Shown piece by piece: positions 8,813 through 18,455 of a DNA stretch of 64,000 bases. This DNA comes from CAVTLG01 sp963735495 (GTDB taxonomy: Bacteria; Chloroflexota; Ktedonobacteria; Ktedonobacterales; Ktedonobacteraceae): NCBI GenBank assembly GCA_963735495.1, contig CAVTLG010000005.1:62001-126000 (forward strand). Reading direction: 5' to 3'. The position numbers were made by a program, and so were the translations under genes. A model generated the notes under the pieces. That model searched no databases and was not told the origin of the DNA. It was given only the letters and a program-made list of their open reading frames with translations. Position 1 is the stretch's first letter. The number at the start of each line of letters is the position of its first letter.

Positions 8813-10144
8813 GTGCACAATCTCATGCAAACACACTCATTGACAAGCGCTCGCATCGCGCGTGGCTGGTCGCAAGCGCGTCTGGCCGAGCTGGTCGGCG
8901 TTTCGACCAGAACGGTGATGCGCTGGGAATTGGGTCAAGCCTTGCCCTATCCTATCTATCGTGAGCACCTTTGTCGTCTGCTTGATTTGGATTGCAGTGC
9001 GTTGGGTCTGCTCCCTGCACGGGATGCAACTGACCAGACCGAGGAGCGTGAACAGGCTCCAGCCTCCCTCCCGTTGCCAGCAGCACCAGTCGTGCATGAT
9101 CCTATAATCCCGGAAGTGCTGGGACAGGGCAACCACTTGCAGGGACGTGAGGGCCTGTTGCAGCAGGTAAGACAGAGCTTGTTGGCCGAAAAGAGCCAGG
9201 CCGCCATCGCCTTGCAAGGCTTGCCGGGCGTGGGTAAAACAGCCGTAGCTGTGGCTGTGGCCACCGATACGCAGATGCAAGCTCATTTCCCTGATGGCAT
9301 CTTATGGGCCGAGATGGGACCACAGGCTGATGTGTTGAAGGTACTCACCCGTTGGGGTGCGTTGCTCGGATGCCAGGAGACCGACAACAGCAGTTCTTTC
9401 TCCTGGTCCACCTGGGGCAAGATCTTGCGTGAGCGCATTGGGCAGCGACGCATGCTGGTGGTGATCGATGATGCGTGGAGCGCAGAGGCCGCTCTGGCCT
9501 TGCAGATGGGAGGACCACAGTGTGTGCACTTGCTGACCACACGCTTGCCACAGGTGGCTTTTGCCTTCGCCCAGGAGACGACTATCGTCGTACCAGAACT
9601 GGCCGAGGCCGACGGCCTGGCGCTGTTGACGCGCATTGTGCCCCAGGTGGTTGAGCGAGATGTGGAGACAGCTCGAACGCTGGTGCGTATGGTGGGAGGG
9701 TTACCTCTGGCGCTCAACCTGCTCGGTAAGTACCTGGCCATGCAGGCATTCACGGGGCAGCCACGTCGGGTGAGAACAGCGCTCTCGACCTTGTTAGAAC
9801 GGCAGCACCGCTTACACATGCGTCTGCCTGGGCATCCCCTGGGATTAGCACGGCAACACTCACTCTCCCTGCATTCAGCGATTGCCCCGAGTGTCGAGCA
9901 GCTCAGTCAGGAGGAGCAAGCAGCTCTTTCGGCCCTGGCGCACTTCCCGGCCAAGCCCCAGAGTTTTTCCGAGGAGGCCGCTCTGGCCGTGAGCGGAGGA
10001 TCGGTTGAGCAATTGGATGCCTTGTGGGATGCTGGTCTGCTGGAGAGCAGCGGGCCAGGTCGCTACACGTTGCACCAAACCATTGCCGACTATGCACGTG
10101 AATTGAGCACCGATCAAGCTGATAGGCAACGGCTGATGGCCTAG
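8813..10144 (+). CDS. XRE-NB-ARC (STAND) protein, short form without repeats
   Basis: 443 residues. An XRE helix-turn-helix (residues 10-62, RLAELVGVSTRTVMRWELG) is followed by an NB-ARC ATPase: Walker A GLPGVGKTA (136-144), Walker B MLVVIDDAW (about 218-226), the GGLPLAL motif (about 300) and a winged-helix part. STAND proteins of this type usually continue with several hundred residues of TPR repeats that sense the signal. Here the frame stops soon after the winged helix (ADRQRLMA), with no repeats in any downstream frame, so it is truncated or a repeat-less variant. Relatives are regulators or defence receptors. A GTG at 8813 or the ATG at 8825 can be the start. Confidence 0.75.
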   Translation: MHNLMQTHSLTSARIARGWSQARLAELVGVSTRTVMRWELGQALPYPIYREHLCRLLDLDCSALGLLPARDATDQTEEREQAPASLPLPAAPVVHDPIIPEVLGQGNHLQGREGLLQQVRQSLLAEKSQAAIALQGLPGVGKTAVAVAVATDTQMQAHFPDGILWAEMGPQADVLKVLTRWGALLGCQETDNSSSFSWSTWGKILRERIGQRRMLVVIDDAWSAEAALALQMGGPQCVHLLTTRLPQVAFAFAQETTIVVPELAEADGLALLTRIVPQVVERDVETARTLVRMVGGLPLALNLLGKYLAMQAFTGQPRRVRTALSTLLERQHRLHMRLPGHPLGLARQHSLSLHSAIAPSVEQLSQEEQAALSALAHFPAKPQSFSEEAALAVSGGSVEQLDALWDAGLLESSGPGRYTLHQTIADYARELSTDQADRQRLMA

Positions 10145-10288
10145 CATGATTACTTGTCGCTTTAGCGTAAATGGCTAAAAAAACACATATCAATTCTACA
10201 GCAAATTTCAAGCCTGAGCCCCACCTTTGATGAGATCAATAAAGGGGACCCTGGAAACCCCCTGAGGAGTCAGGAGGTTTCCCCTCTG

Positions 10289-10834
10289 CAGCGAGGGAGA
10301 GCTTCCGTGTTGAGAACACGTCAAGCGGAGACGACGGAGACGGAATCCAACCAGACGGAGCCAGTGCTTTGAGCGAGATCAAAGTCGAAGAGCGCGTCAG
10401 CGACGGTGGTGGGAGCGGTAAAGGTATAGGCGTATTTGGTCCAGGTGGTGGAGAGAGCAAAGTCCCGCAAGAGATACTGGGTCCAGGGAACCGCATTGAG
10501 TTGCACACAGACTTGTCCCGGACGGTTTTGGGAGGCTTTGGCCCAGAAGGAGATGGTGTAGGTCCGCCCCTGGGTCAAGCTGAGATCGGGTTGCTCAAGC
10601 TCAACATTCCAGTAGTTCGTGCTATCACGCTGCGTGACCGTGATATGGGCAGACGTGTGGCCGTTCTTGCTGACCGTGTGGTCCAACGCCAGACTACCGG
10701 CAGCGCTCCCTCCGACATAGAAGTACCAGGGAGCAAGGGTCCTCGCTTCGAAGGACCCATTCACCAGCAGATTTGCTGCCGCCGTGGGTGTCGGCGCCCG
10801 TGTGGGCACGCTGGTGGCCGTGGGCGTAGCAGTC
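10289..10834 (-). repeat. Left copy of 546-bp inverted repeat (CBM module)
   Basis: This segment encodes the linker end and carbohydrate-binding module of the secreted protein and runs about 30 bp past its stop codon. It matches 14523-15068 in inverted orientation over equal length without gaps, with roughly 20 mismatches counted by eye. Similarity ends at the same points on both sides (CAGCGAG at 10289, the GACTGCTACGCC segment ending at 10834). Confidence 0.9.
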
Positions 10835-12366
10835 GGAGTAGGCACGCTGGTGGCCGTGGACGTAACAGTCGGAGTGATCCCTGCCGTTGCCACGACCTGG
10901 AGAGAAGCCTGTAAAGAATTATAGCCTGTCTGTGCATCCCAGGCACCAGTGTTGGCAAGTTGAATGGAGTATGCGGGATTAGTATGCAGGCTGGAGGCAG
11001 GATCGGGCAAATTCAAGTAGAGGTTGTATGTTCCAGCTACCATGTCGGATGGCACCGCAACGGATACATTGACTGTCGTCGTCTTCCCAGACAGCCAGGT
11101 ACGAGGATCATTGTTCAACGTGACCGTATATTGCTCACTGCTATTCTGCTGGTTGCGCAGGACTAATTCGAGATCGCGCGGATTGTAGAGATTAGCCCAC
11201 CCATCATTCGCTACGTTAAAACTCATGTTCAAGGTTTGGCCCGCTGCTATTTCAGTGGGAATGACCGATTGGGTCAAGCGGAAGCGGTAGCCCAGATCTT
11301 CCTGGATCTGCGATATGCAACCCTGGCTGGTCCAGCCACTTAAGACATCTGTATTGTAGTCTTTGTTCAATGCACTATAATGATACTGGGCCAGCTCGGT
11401 GAGAGCATTTGGGCAGTTAGTATTAGGCGCTGCAACGGCACAGGTTTCACCTACCTGTGGTACGTACTGGTTATCTTGCTGCAGAAAAGTTTGCTGACTT
11501 TGGACCGTGGCGCTGCTAGACTCTTGAAATGTGCCTCCCTCGTCATCCCCATCCAGGAAGCAATCATCATGTGCACCCATACGCGCCTGGTTCGTTCCAC
11601 TAAAAGCCTGCGAAGCAGTAAGAGACGTCGTTCCATCGAGTTCCATCGTAAATCTTGGGTAGCGCATTGCCAGCATGCGCTGCTGAGGCAGCACTTTTAA
11701 TAGTTCGTTCACAATCAACTGTGAAGCACTATTGATCTGGTCGACCCCATCCGCGTCTGCTGTCAGCAGCCCATTGGTCGAATCATGCCATTCGCCCCAG
11801 GCTCCTACAAAGCCAGCCTCTAACAAGTCGATGACATCAACATTTTGTTGCAGTACCGGTCCAAGCTGAGCGATATGCCCCAGAATGCGACACAAGGGCG
11901 CATCGGGCAAACCACTATCAAAGTTGTAGGCAAAGCGCAGAATGACTTTTAAGCCTGCACTGCGTATCTTGGCAAGGTCATTGTTTACCCCAGCGAGAAA
12001 ATCCTGTGGTAGAGGTTCGTCAGCAACATACGGTTGGGAACAGGTTTGCTCAGGACTTTCCGTGCTAGCAAAGTTCGAAAGAATATAATAGACCAGGACG
12101 ACACGATTACCACTCTGCTGGATGCCAGCCAGATCGCTCGTGCTAAGTCCACCAGCACCGGACCAGTTTGATGTATAGTACACGACACGCTCATTAAAAA
12201 AGCCACGCTCAGGGTTGGGGAAGTTCTCACTACTGGCTTGATACGTATACGTCTTTGTTGAAGCAGTCGATGCAAATGAGTAAAAGAGGGTAGCAGCAAC
12301 TCCAGCGAGGGTTATGACGGCAGCTAAGATCATCGCAAGCCAGCGAAACCTATATGCTAGTCCCAT
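10321..12366 (-). CDS. Secreted DUF4874/DUF4832-type protein with carbohydrate-binding module
   Basis: 681 residues. A signal/anchor segment (about 8-31) is followed by a domain starting NFPNPERGFFNERV and LKVILRFAYNF, typical of DUF4874, with the fold of a glycosidase-like barrel (LLEAGFVGAWGEWHDS). A DUF4832-like beta domain follows (LGYRFRLTQSVIP onward, about residues 355-480). A Thr/Pro linker with repeated TATSVPT units leads to a C-terminal CBM_4_9-type jelly roll (about 530-681, LVNGSFE to WLDSVSVV). Probably acts on or binds a polysaccharide outside the cell; the enzyme activity of DUF4874/4832 proteins is not established. The last module is nearly identical to that of the kinase at 12922. 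Confidence 0.8.
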   Translation of the reverse strand: MGLAYRFRWLAMILAAVITLAGVAATLFYSFASTASTKTYTYQASSENFPNPERGFFNERVVYYTSNWSGAGGLSTSDLAGIQQSGNRVVLVYYILSNFASTESPEQTCSQPYVADEPLPQDFLAGVNNDLAKIRSAGLKVILRFAYNFDSGLPDAPLCRILGHIAQLGPVLQQNVDVIDLLEAGFVGAWGEWHDSTNGLLTADADGVDQINSASQLIVNELLKVLPQQRMLAMRYPRFTMELDGTTSLTASQAFSGTNQARMGAHDDCFLDGDDEGGTFQESSSATVQSQQTFLQQDNQYVPQVGETCAVAAPNTNCPNALTELAQYHYSALNKDYNTDVLSGWTSQGCISQIQEDLGYRFRLTQSVIPTEIAAGQTLNMSFNVANDGWANLYNPRDLELVLRNQQNSSEQYTVTLNNDPRTWLSGKTTTVNVSVAVPSDMVAGTYNLYLNLPDPASSLHTNPAYSIQLANTGAWDAQTGYNSLQASLQVVATAGITPTVTSTATSVPTPTATPTATSVPTRAPTPTAAANLLVNGSFEARTLAPWYFYVGGSAAGSLALDHTVSKNGHTSAHITVTQRDSTNYWNVELEQPDLSLTQGRTYTISFWAKASQNRPGQVCVQLNAVPWTQYLLRDFALSTTWTKYAYTFTAPTTVADALFDFDLAQSTGSVWLDSVSVVSA

Positions 12367-12921
12367 AATATGATAGCTCTCCTTACTGTACTATGTCCCT
12401 TACTCATACTAGAAAAGCACTATACTACTTTTCTTTCTAAAAATATGGACGTTCCAATAAAATATGCTGCATCACAAGATACACCAGACGAAGAAGTAGA
12501 GAGGTATTCTTCACCTGCCCGGATATCGTTGGAAGTATAGTCAATAGAGAAGTAGCCTGGCTAGATAAATATGGGGACAGTTTAAGGCTTTTCCGCAGAA
12601 CATCAATCTTTGTCATTGCTTGCAGGGAGTAGCCACTCAGATTATGAGAGTCAGGAAAGATGAAAGTTTGTCCCTCTTCTTGGACAGTTTGGTTGTCGGG
12701 CAATTTTGCAATGGCTAAATACTTGTTGTTAAGAAGCAATGCTTGTACACTATAGTTGGCATTCCTCTGCGAATTTCGGCATTGTTCCAATGCTCACATA
12801 AATATCAATGAGTGCAATGTCATATTCCCACAATGAGTAGGAGCCTTTTTTATACATATTGCTTGTCCGTAAAGCACAGAAGCGTGGGTACGCCAATCTA
12901 TCTGTTCTGGTGGATATATCT
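12367..12921. other. Divergent intergenic region, no convincing gene
   Basis: AT-rich region between the secreted DUF4832-type gene and the kinase-like gene. A minus-strand frame of 117 codons (12437-12790) resembles no family known to me and has no clear ribosome site. Both flanking genes start here, so it should hold two promoters. Confidence 0.4.
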
Positions 12922-15036
12922 ATGCAAGAATTTTTTCTCGATTACTGTCTGACGCAAGAGTTGTCTCACAAGAAGTCGAGGCATACGTACCTTGCTCATG
13001 CCCAGCAAGATGCGCAACAGAAGCTGGTCATCAAAATATTTGATCCAGACTGTGTCAACTCCGAGCAGAAGCAGGAGGGGTTGTTGCTTGCAGATATTCT
13101 GCTCTCATTAAGACATCCCCACATCGTCCCCATGCTAGACATCGCAATCAAACAGGGGCAGCCCTATGTCGTGAGTGAGTATCGACCTCATGGCTCGTTG
13201 GGGCAGCGCCTGGAGCGTTTGTTGCCCGAACGCATGGACTGGCCGGAAGCAGTGAGTATCATCATCCAGCTTGGGCAAGCGCTTTGCTATGCTCATGAGC
13301 ATAGGATCGTTCATGGCAACCTCAAACCTGGGAATGTCTTTTATCATGCCGATGGTGAGGTGCAGCTCACCGACTTTAGCCTGACCTCCTTTATTGATGT
13401 AGCTAAATTGGATTATAAGTCGGATCTCCCCACGATCCGCTATATGGCCCCGGAACAGTTTATGGGGAAAACGGATCAGCAAAGCGATCAGTATAGTCTG
13501 GCTTGCCTGGCTTACGAACTGATTACGGGGAAGCCTCCTTTTGCGGCGGCGAGTTTCACGTCTCTGTGGGGAAAACATGCGACCGAGTATGCGGCGCCTC
13601 TGGCGAGTGCGGTGCCAAAGATCCCGATGCCGATTGATCTGGCGATCCTCAAGGCCCTGGCAAAAAAGCCGCCAGAGCGCTACGAGGATGTGGCCGCCTT
13701 TGTGGCGGCTCTGGAGCGCGGCTTATCGATCCAGGTCGTTGATTATGTGCTGCCTCGTCTGAACTCTTCTGTCGCCAATAATGCGGATGCTTTTCTCCTG
13801 GACAATGCGCGCGGCAATTCCCTTGTTCCAGAGCAGTCGATCTCGTCAGCAGGCATTACTACCAGGCCGTTGCCACGGCAATCAGGTGGACTAGGTAGCT
13901 CTTCTCCGGGTAACCTGTTGACTGCATCCCCCATCCCTGCCGTGCCGGAAAATGGTGAGGAAGCCCCCCTATTTGAGCCTGCGTCTTCTCCGCTCTCTAC
14001 CTCATTACGCATCGAACACGGGTATGAGGCATTGCGGTCGTATGTGCAAACGACGAACGCATTCCACATCGATGTCAGTGATACCCACGCTGATCATGAG
14101 GATCTCCCAGCTCTCGATGGAGCTGAGCTGCCGGCAGCAGAGACGCCAGAGCAGGGGAAGAGAACAGGCGCTTTGCAAGCCGCTGCCGCTCAAACGACGG
14201 AGTTGGTGCCTGTATCTCCAGCGCGGTTGCCACAGTTGCGCACACGTAAAAAGGCATTGGTATTGTGGACGAGCGTTGTGTTGCTAGCTGGGATACTGCT
14301 TGGTCTCCTGGGTTCGTCTGTCTTTAGTGTCTCTTTTTTGCCTCTTCACACGTCCAGTGTTCATGGGAAGCAAAGCATTCATAGTAAAACAACAAAAACA
14401 GTTGTTGCCTATGCTACTAACACTATGCACATAACTCCTACTGTCCGTTCCTACACTCCATCGCGGGCAACAGTTCTTCCTAAAGCGACAGTGCAGACTT
14501 CTTTGCAACCGTCTGCGCACCTGACTGCTACGCCGACGGCCACCAGCGTGCCCACACCGACACCGACACCCACAACGGCTGCGAATCTGCTGGTGAATGG
14601 GTCCTTCGAAGCCACGACTGTTGCTCCCTGGTACTTCTATGTCGGAGGGAGCGCTGCCAGCAGTCTGGCGTTGGACCACACGGTCAGCGAGAACGGCCAC
14701 ACGTCTGCCCACATCACGGTCACCGAGGGTGATAGCACGAACTACTGGAATGTTGAGCTTGAGCAACCCGATCTTGGCTTGACCCAGGGGCGGACCTACA
14801 CCATCTCCTTCTGGGCCAAAGCCTCCCAAAACCGTCCGGGACAAGTCTGTGTGCAACTCAATGCGGTTCCCTGGACCCAGTATCTCTTGCGGGACTTTGC
14901 TCTCTCCACCACCTGGACCAAATACGCCTATACCTTTACCGCTCCCACCACCGTCGCTGACGCGCTCTTCGACTTTGATCTCGCTCAAAGTACTGGCTCC
15001 GTCTGGTTGGATTCCGTCTCCGTCGTCTCCGCTTGA
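12922..15036 (+). CDS. Ser/Thr kinase-like receptor with extracellular carbohydrate-binding module
   Basis: 704 residues from the ATG at 12922 (preceded by GGTGG; the TTG at 12859 is less likely). Kinase-like domain about 1-285, acidic/Ser-rich linker, one membrane segment about 445-473, Thr/Pro linker, and an outside CBM_4_9-type module (about 553-704). The ATP-binding Lys is present (VIKIF, Lys38). The HRD catalytic loop reads HGNLKPGNV, so the catalytic Asp is Asn133. DFG is DFS (151-153), and the helix-C Glu is not evident. It may be a pseudokinase that relays binding of a glycan without phosphotransfer, or an unusual active kinase. Its last module matches the secreted protein encoded divergently (10321-12366). 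Confidence 0.8.
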   Translation: MQEFFLDYCLTQELSHKKSRHTYLAHAQQDAQQKLVIKIFDPDCVNSEQKQEGLLLADILLSLRHPHIVPMLDIAIKQGQPYVVSEYRPHGSLGQRLERLLPERMDWPEAVSIIIQLGQALCYAHEHRIVHGNLKPGNVFYHADGEVQLTDFSLTSFIDVAKLDYKSDLPTIRYMAPEQFMGKTDQQSDQYSLACLAYELITGKPPFAAASFTSLWGKHATEYAAPLASAVPKIPMPIDLAILKALAKKPPERYEDVAAFVAALERGLSIQVVDYVLPRLNSSVANNADAFLLDNARGNSLVPEQSISSAGITTRPLPRQSGGLGSSSPGNLLTASPIPAVPENGEEAPLFEPASSPLSTSLRIEHGYEALRSYVQTTNAFHIDVSDTHADHEDLPALDGAELPAAETPEQGKRTGALQAAAAQTTELVPVSPARLPQLRTRKKALVLWTSVVLLAGILLGLLGSSVFSVSFLPLHTSSVHGKQSIHSKTTKTVVAYATNTMHITPTVRSYTPSRATVLPKATVQTSLQPSAHLTATPTATSVPTPTPTPTTAANLLVNGSFEATTVAPWYFYVGGSAASSLALDHTVSENGHTSAHITVTEGDSTNYWNVELEQPDLGLTQGRTYTISFWAKASQNRPGQVCVQLNAVPWTQYLLRDFALSTTWTKYAYTFTAPTTVADALFDFDLAQSTGSVWLDSVSVVSA

Positions 15037-15068
15037 CGTGTTCTCAACACGGAAGCTCTCCGTCGCTG
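14523..15068 (+). repeat. Right copy of 546-bp inverted repeat (CBM module)
   Basis: Encodes the Thr/Pro linker end and whole C-terminal module of the kinase-like receptor and extends 32 bp beyond the stop. Ungapped inverted match to 10289-10834. Because the non-coding tail is also shared, the copy arose by DNA duplication or gene conversion, not by convergent selection on protein. Confidence 0.9.
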
Positions 15069-15121
15069 GAGATCGGAGAGAGGAACAATCACAACATTAC
15101 CGATAGCCATAGCCAGAGGAA

Positions 15122-15367
15122 TTAATTGCTAGAGCTAGCCTGACCGAACCTGACCGGTGCTCGCCTAATGGGACGCTGACCGAATAACAGATACAAAAAC
15201 GCACCAACGAAGGGCAGAATCCAGACAACAGCAAGCCAGAATATCTTGCCTCCTACTGTGTGGTCATCCTCCAGGATAAACACTGTTTCGATGACGTGGC
15301 CAACCCCAGGCACAAAAACGCAGATGAGGAATAGCAGCGAATTGACTAAACAACCACGAGTGCGCAT
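15122..15367 (-). CDS. Small PLD-nuclease N-terminal-like membrane protein
   Basis: 81 residues with two membrane helices (about 6-24 and 41-63). The second ends in WILPFVGAFLYLLFGQR, the signature of the PLDc_N domain found at the N-terminus of cardiolipin synthases and in stand-alone small membrane proteins. The ribosome site AAGGAGA lies 6 bp before the ATG. Role unknown. Confidence 0.75.
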   Translation of the reverse strand: MRTRGCLVNSLLFLICVFVPGVGHVIETVFILEDDHTVGGKIFWLAVVWILPFVGAFLYLLFGQRPIRRAPVRFGQASSSN

Positions 15368-15528
15368 AATATATCTCCTTGCATTATCTGTATAATCTTA
15401 TACTAGCATAACAGCAGCGAGAGCAAGGTTCTGTTTTGCTCTGCTGCCTATTGTACGATTGAGCACGCCTGGAAGACGCAAAAATCGCTGGAGATCGGCA
15501 CTTTTGCTGAATCAGCAAGCAATCTCGC

Positions 15529-18213
15529 TTAATCACCGTAAGCCGGGCTGACATAGCCACCACTTGCCCCTGGTTGATTAAAGAATTCCTCCTGCGCCGC
15601 TACCACAGGCTGATCCGCCGTAATTGTTACACCAACGGATTGGGCCAGCCCCACATCATTTGCCAATGCTATCGTTCCACGCGTATGTGCAGCTAACACA
15701 TATGTCCTGCTAAGCAGAACACCGGTCGCTCGTAAGTAAGCAACATGTATGGTCGTTGCCAAAGCACCCGGGTTCGCCAGAGCCAGGAAATCCTTACATC
15801 CAACAGACGTATTACCTTGCGACACATACCAATGCATATGTGCAGCAGTGCTCCCCATAGCCGTTGTACTTCCTATAACGGATCCGGCGATATTCGTCGT
15901 AAAGAAGTTCTGTTGCTCGGCCACAAGCGGCATATTCGCGTTAATTACTGTTGCATGATTGCCTTGCTGTACGCTACGGTTCACATTTACCTCGATACGA
16001 CTCAGACCTGGCACCCTGACGCTCTGCACGATGCTGCGTCCATCAGTCATCAAGTAGCGCAGTTGTGCTAGAGCTACATCAGACGCGGGATTCGCTAGCA
16101 CCAATCGCTCAGTAAAACCAGGGGACGTATTCCCTGCACCAAAGTACCACAACGTCTGCGGAGCAGTCACCCCCACAACTGCATCTCCCCCACGCTGTGG
16201 GCTCACCACCAGGTATTCCGCTCGCTCAACTGCTATTGCGCGACTGGCCGTGATTACCATGCCAAATTGCTGATTAGCGATGGCGTTATCCAGTACGAGT
16301 GTCGTGCGTGACTGAGCGGGAATGCTATATGCCAGTGTTTGCTGTCGTATTGTAGCGCCACTATTCCCTCTTGAGGGGAGCGTTGTCAGTCTGAGCATTA
16401 CAGGCACAGCCTGCGGATTCAGCACAGCCAGCAAGGTATTCCAGCCAAAGGTGGTATTGCCTTCGGCGAAGTACCAATTGGTGCTGAGGCTGGCTGAGCC
16501 CATACTGTCAGTGGAGGCGGCAAAGCTTTCTTTCTGGGTATGCATAGTGCGCTCAGCTACAAATGGCTGATCTCCCTGCACGATCATGCTTACACTCTGA
16601 TTCGCGCCAGCCTCTTGATTAATATTGAGGATACGGTGTGATAGGCCCGCGAGTTGATACACGAGCGCTTTCTGTTCTGCATGCTGATATATATACATAA
16701 TCGTTATATGGGCTGGTGCTGAACCAAGATTCGTTAATGCCAGCTCTTCAGTTGTACCTGGACCTGTATAACCCTCTGCAAAGTAATAGGATCTGGCCGT
16801 GGTGGGCACATGTTCGTCGCTCCCATGCGCGGTAGACACCGCTGGTACATACGGAAGTGGTGCATGTGGCAACTGCAGCATGGCGTGTTGTGGCGCTACT
16901 TTTGCCGGCACAGGTGTGATGCGCGGAGCTGGTACACTCCCATTGACCGGCTTCCCGCCTCCAGAGACAATTCCACCGCCCACGCGGGCAAACTCTACGC
17001 CGTCGGCTGCCATCTGTTGGCCGATTTCTCCGGTGTTATTGCTAACAACAACACGCGCATCCATCGACGAGCGGAAGTAATAGGTGCCAATACTTACCCA
17101 CTGCGGCCCTGTTGACACGGTCCCGAAAGGTCCACTAAAGCGCCCGATATGCGATTCATCGAGGTACACCGTATGTTGGACTTCCACATCTGCTCGCCTG
17201 GGATCAACACTATAGACTGTATACGGAACCCAACTGCTACTCGCGTGGGTATCGTCAACGAAGACTCCCACCTCATAGTCCCCATCAGCAGGAATTGCCG
17301 GACGCCAGGTCGCAGTCGCGGTGACACCAGTACTTGCTGTTGCCGTCCAGTGCAACGTATCATGGATGCTCGTCTGCGAAGAAGCACGCCGCCAGAACCC
17401 TGTGCGACTCCAGCCTGGATCACCATCATCGACGACGGTCGCGCCTGGATAGACAGCCTGTCCATGCGCACTCAGATTGGGTACGTTGCCAGCACTGGAG
17501 GCTCCATTAACCCATAGATAATGGTCAGGCACAACATTAGGATCGGGATAATTGCCTTCCCACCCAAACGGGTCTGTTGCCAACCAGTAAGGCATATAGT
17601 ATGTTGCAAAGTGTAAATGAGGTCCGGTCGCAGCTCCAGTGGTCCCACTTGTGCCAATCTGCCATTGCCGACCCACATAATCCCCGACCGAGACGGTTAG
17701 CGCGCTCAGGTGCCCATAAGCTGTCACCATACCATTGCCATGGTCAATGGCTGCCCACAATCCCAGGGCACTATTATGGTTAAGCGGATTATACCAGTTC
17801 GCCCGAATCACCGTGCCAGCCGCCGCGCTTAGTACTGGTTCAAACCGCAACCCCAGGTCATATCCATTATGTCCATCGTAGCAAGAGACACCCGGCATGC
17901 AGCTACTGACCGAGTCATTCCGCGTCCATTTCCTGCCATCGTAGCGTACAAAGGTGTTATCGTCCTCATACCAGGGCTTATCGTGATCGACGAACGAGAT
18001 AGTGCGTTGGAGAACCGTGCGATTTCCATAATACGGTCGATACATAAACGGTGCAACTCTTCTGCTCTGCAACTGCTGACGGATCGTGGCAATGCTATTG
18101 TCCTGCCCACGCGCAACCTGGACGCGCACAAACGTAACCACACCTAAGATATTCAACAACAAAGCTGCCAACGCGCAGATAACATAGCTAGAACGCAATA
18201 GTTTTGCATTCAT
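15529..18213 (-). CDS. Secreted M23 metallopeptidase with Golvesin-like and repeat domains
   Basis: 894 residues from the ATG at 18213, which starts a signal peptide (MNAKLLRSSYVICALAAL); the frame is open upstream but not credible. The M23 (LytM) zinc site is complete: His115 and Asp119 in HNGYDLGL, and HLH at 199-201 in TGPHLHF. A Golvesin-C/xanthan-lyase-type domain follows (DDGDPGWSRTGFW to ADGVEFARV, about 285-410). The C-terminal 400 residues are four repeats of about 100 residues, each opening with (Y/W)YF-(A/G)-G-(Y/N)T, DUF5719-like. Likely cuts peptidoglycan peptides outside the cell, with the repeats as adhesion or spacer modules. It ends a run of minus-strand envelope genes. Confidence 0.87.
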   Translation of the reverse strand: MNAKLLRSSYVICALAALLLNILGVVTFVRVQVARGQDNSIATIRQQLQSRRVAPFMYRPYYGNRTVLQRTISFVDHDKPWYEDDNTFVRYDGRKWTRNDSVSSCMPGVSCYDGHNGYDLGLRFEPVLSAAAGTVIRANWYNPLNHNSALGLWAAIDHGNGMVTAYGHLSALTVSVGDYVGRQWQIGTSGTTGAATGPHLHFATYYMPYWLATDPFGWEGNYPDPNVVPDHYLWVNGASSAGNVPNLSAHGQAVYPGATVVDDGDPGWSRTGFWRRASSQTSIHDTLHWTATASTGVTATATWRPAIPADGDYEVGVFVDDTHASSSWVPYTVYSVDPRRADVEVQHTVYLDESHIGRFSGPFGTVSTGPQWVSIGTYYFRSSMDARVVVSNNTGEIGQQMAADGVEFARVGGGIVSGGGKPVNGSVPAPRITPVPAKVAPQHAMLQLPHAPLPYVPAVSTAHGSDEHVPTTARSYYFAEGYTGPGTTEELALTNLGSAPAHITIMYIYQHAEQKALVYQLAGLSHRILNINQEAGANQSVSMIVQGDQPFVAERTMHTQKESFAASTDSMGSASLSTNWYFAEGNTTFGWNTLLAVLNPQAVPVMLRLTTLPSRGNSGATIRQQTLAYSIPAQSRTTLVLDNAIANQQFGMVITASRAIAVERAEYLVVSPQRGGDAVVGVTAPQTLWYFGAGNTSPGFTERLVLANPASDVALAQLRYLMTDGRSIVQSVRVPGLSRIEVNVNRSVQQGNHATVINANMPLVAEQQNFFTTNIAGSVIGSTTAMGSTAAHMHWYVSQGNTSVGCKDFLALANPGALATTIHVAYLRATGVLLSRTYVLAAHTRGTIALANDVGLAQSVGVTITADQPVVAAQEEFFNQPGASGGYVSPAYGD

Positions 18214-18301
18214 ATCTTTTATCTTCTTTCCCGCAAGGAAACATTTGCGCACATATTCCCACCGCACTAAGAAAACAACTGTTTCATACAAATGCATGGG
18301 T

Positions 18302-18395
18302 ACGAACGGGTAGGGGCGTGTCCTGGCTACCGCCCTGGGGGCCACGCTGTAAGAGATACCCAGGGCGCACGCAAGGTGACGCCCCTACCCGTTCG
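18302..18395. repeat. Palindromic intergenic element
   Basis: An 18-bp perfect inverted repeat, arms ACGAACGGGTAGGGGCGT (18302-18319) and complement (18378-18395), enclosing a second inverted repeat (CGCCCTGGG near 18331 and CCCAGGGCG near 18359). GC-rich and able to fold into a long hairpin between two minus-strand genes. It looks like a REP/MITE-type mobile palindrome; it could also end transcription from the upstream gene. Confidence 0.7.
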
Positions 18396-18455
18396 TCAGT
18401 AATCACAGAGGAGCGGGGACCTTTACGGTCCCGCTTACACAAAGGGGTTTGAGGA

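Noticed and set aside
10369..10914. Long frame opposite the carbohydrate-binding module, repeated at 14284-14988
   Set aside because: Both are antisense shadows of the same module; they look alike only because the DNA is duplicated.
12437..12790. 117-codon minus-strand frame
   Set aside because: No ribosome site, no family recognised, and it fills a divergent promoter region.
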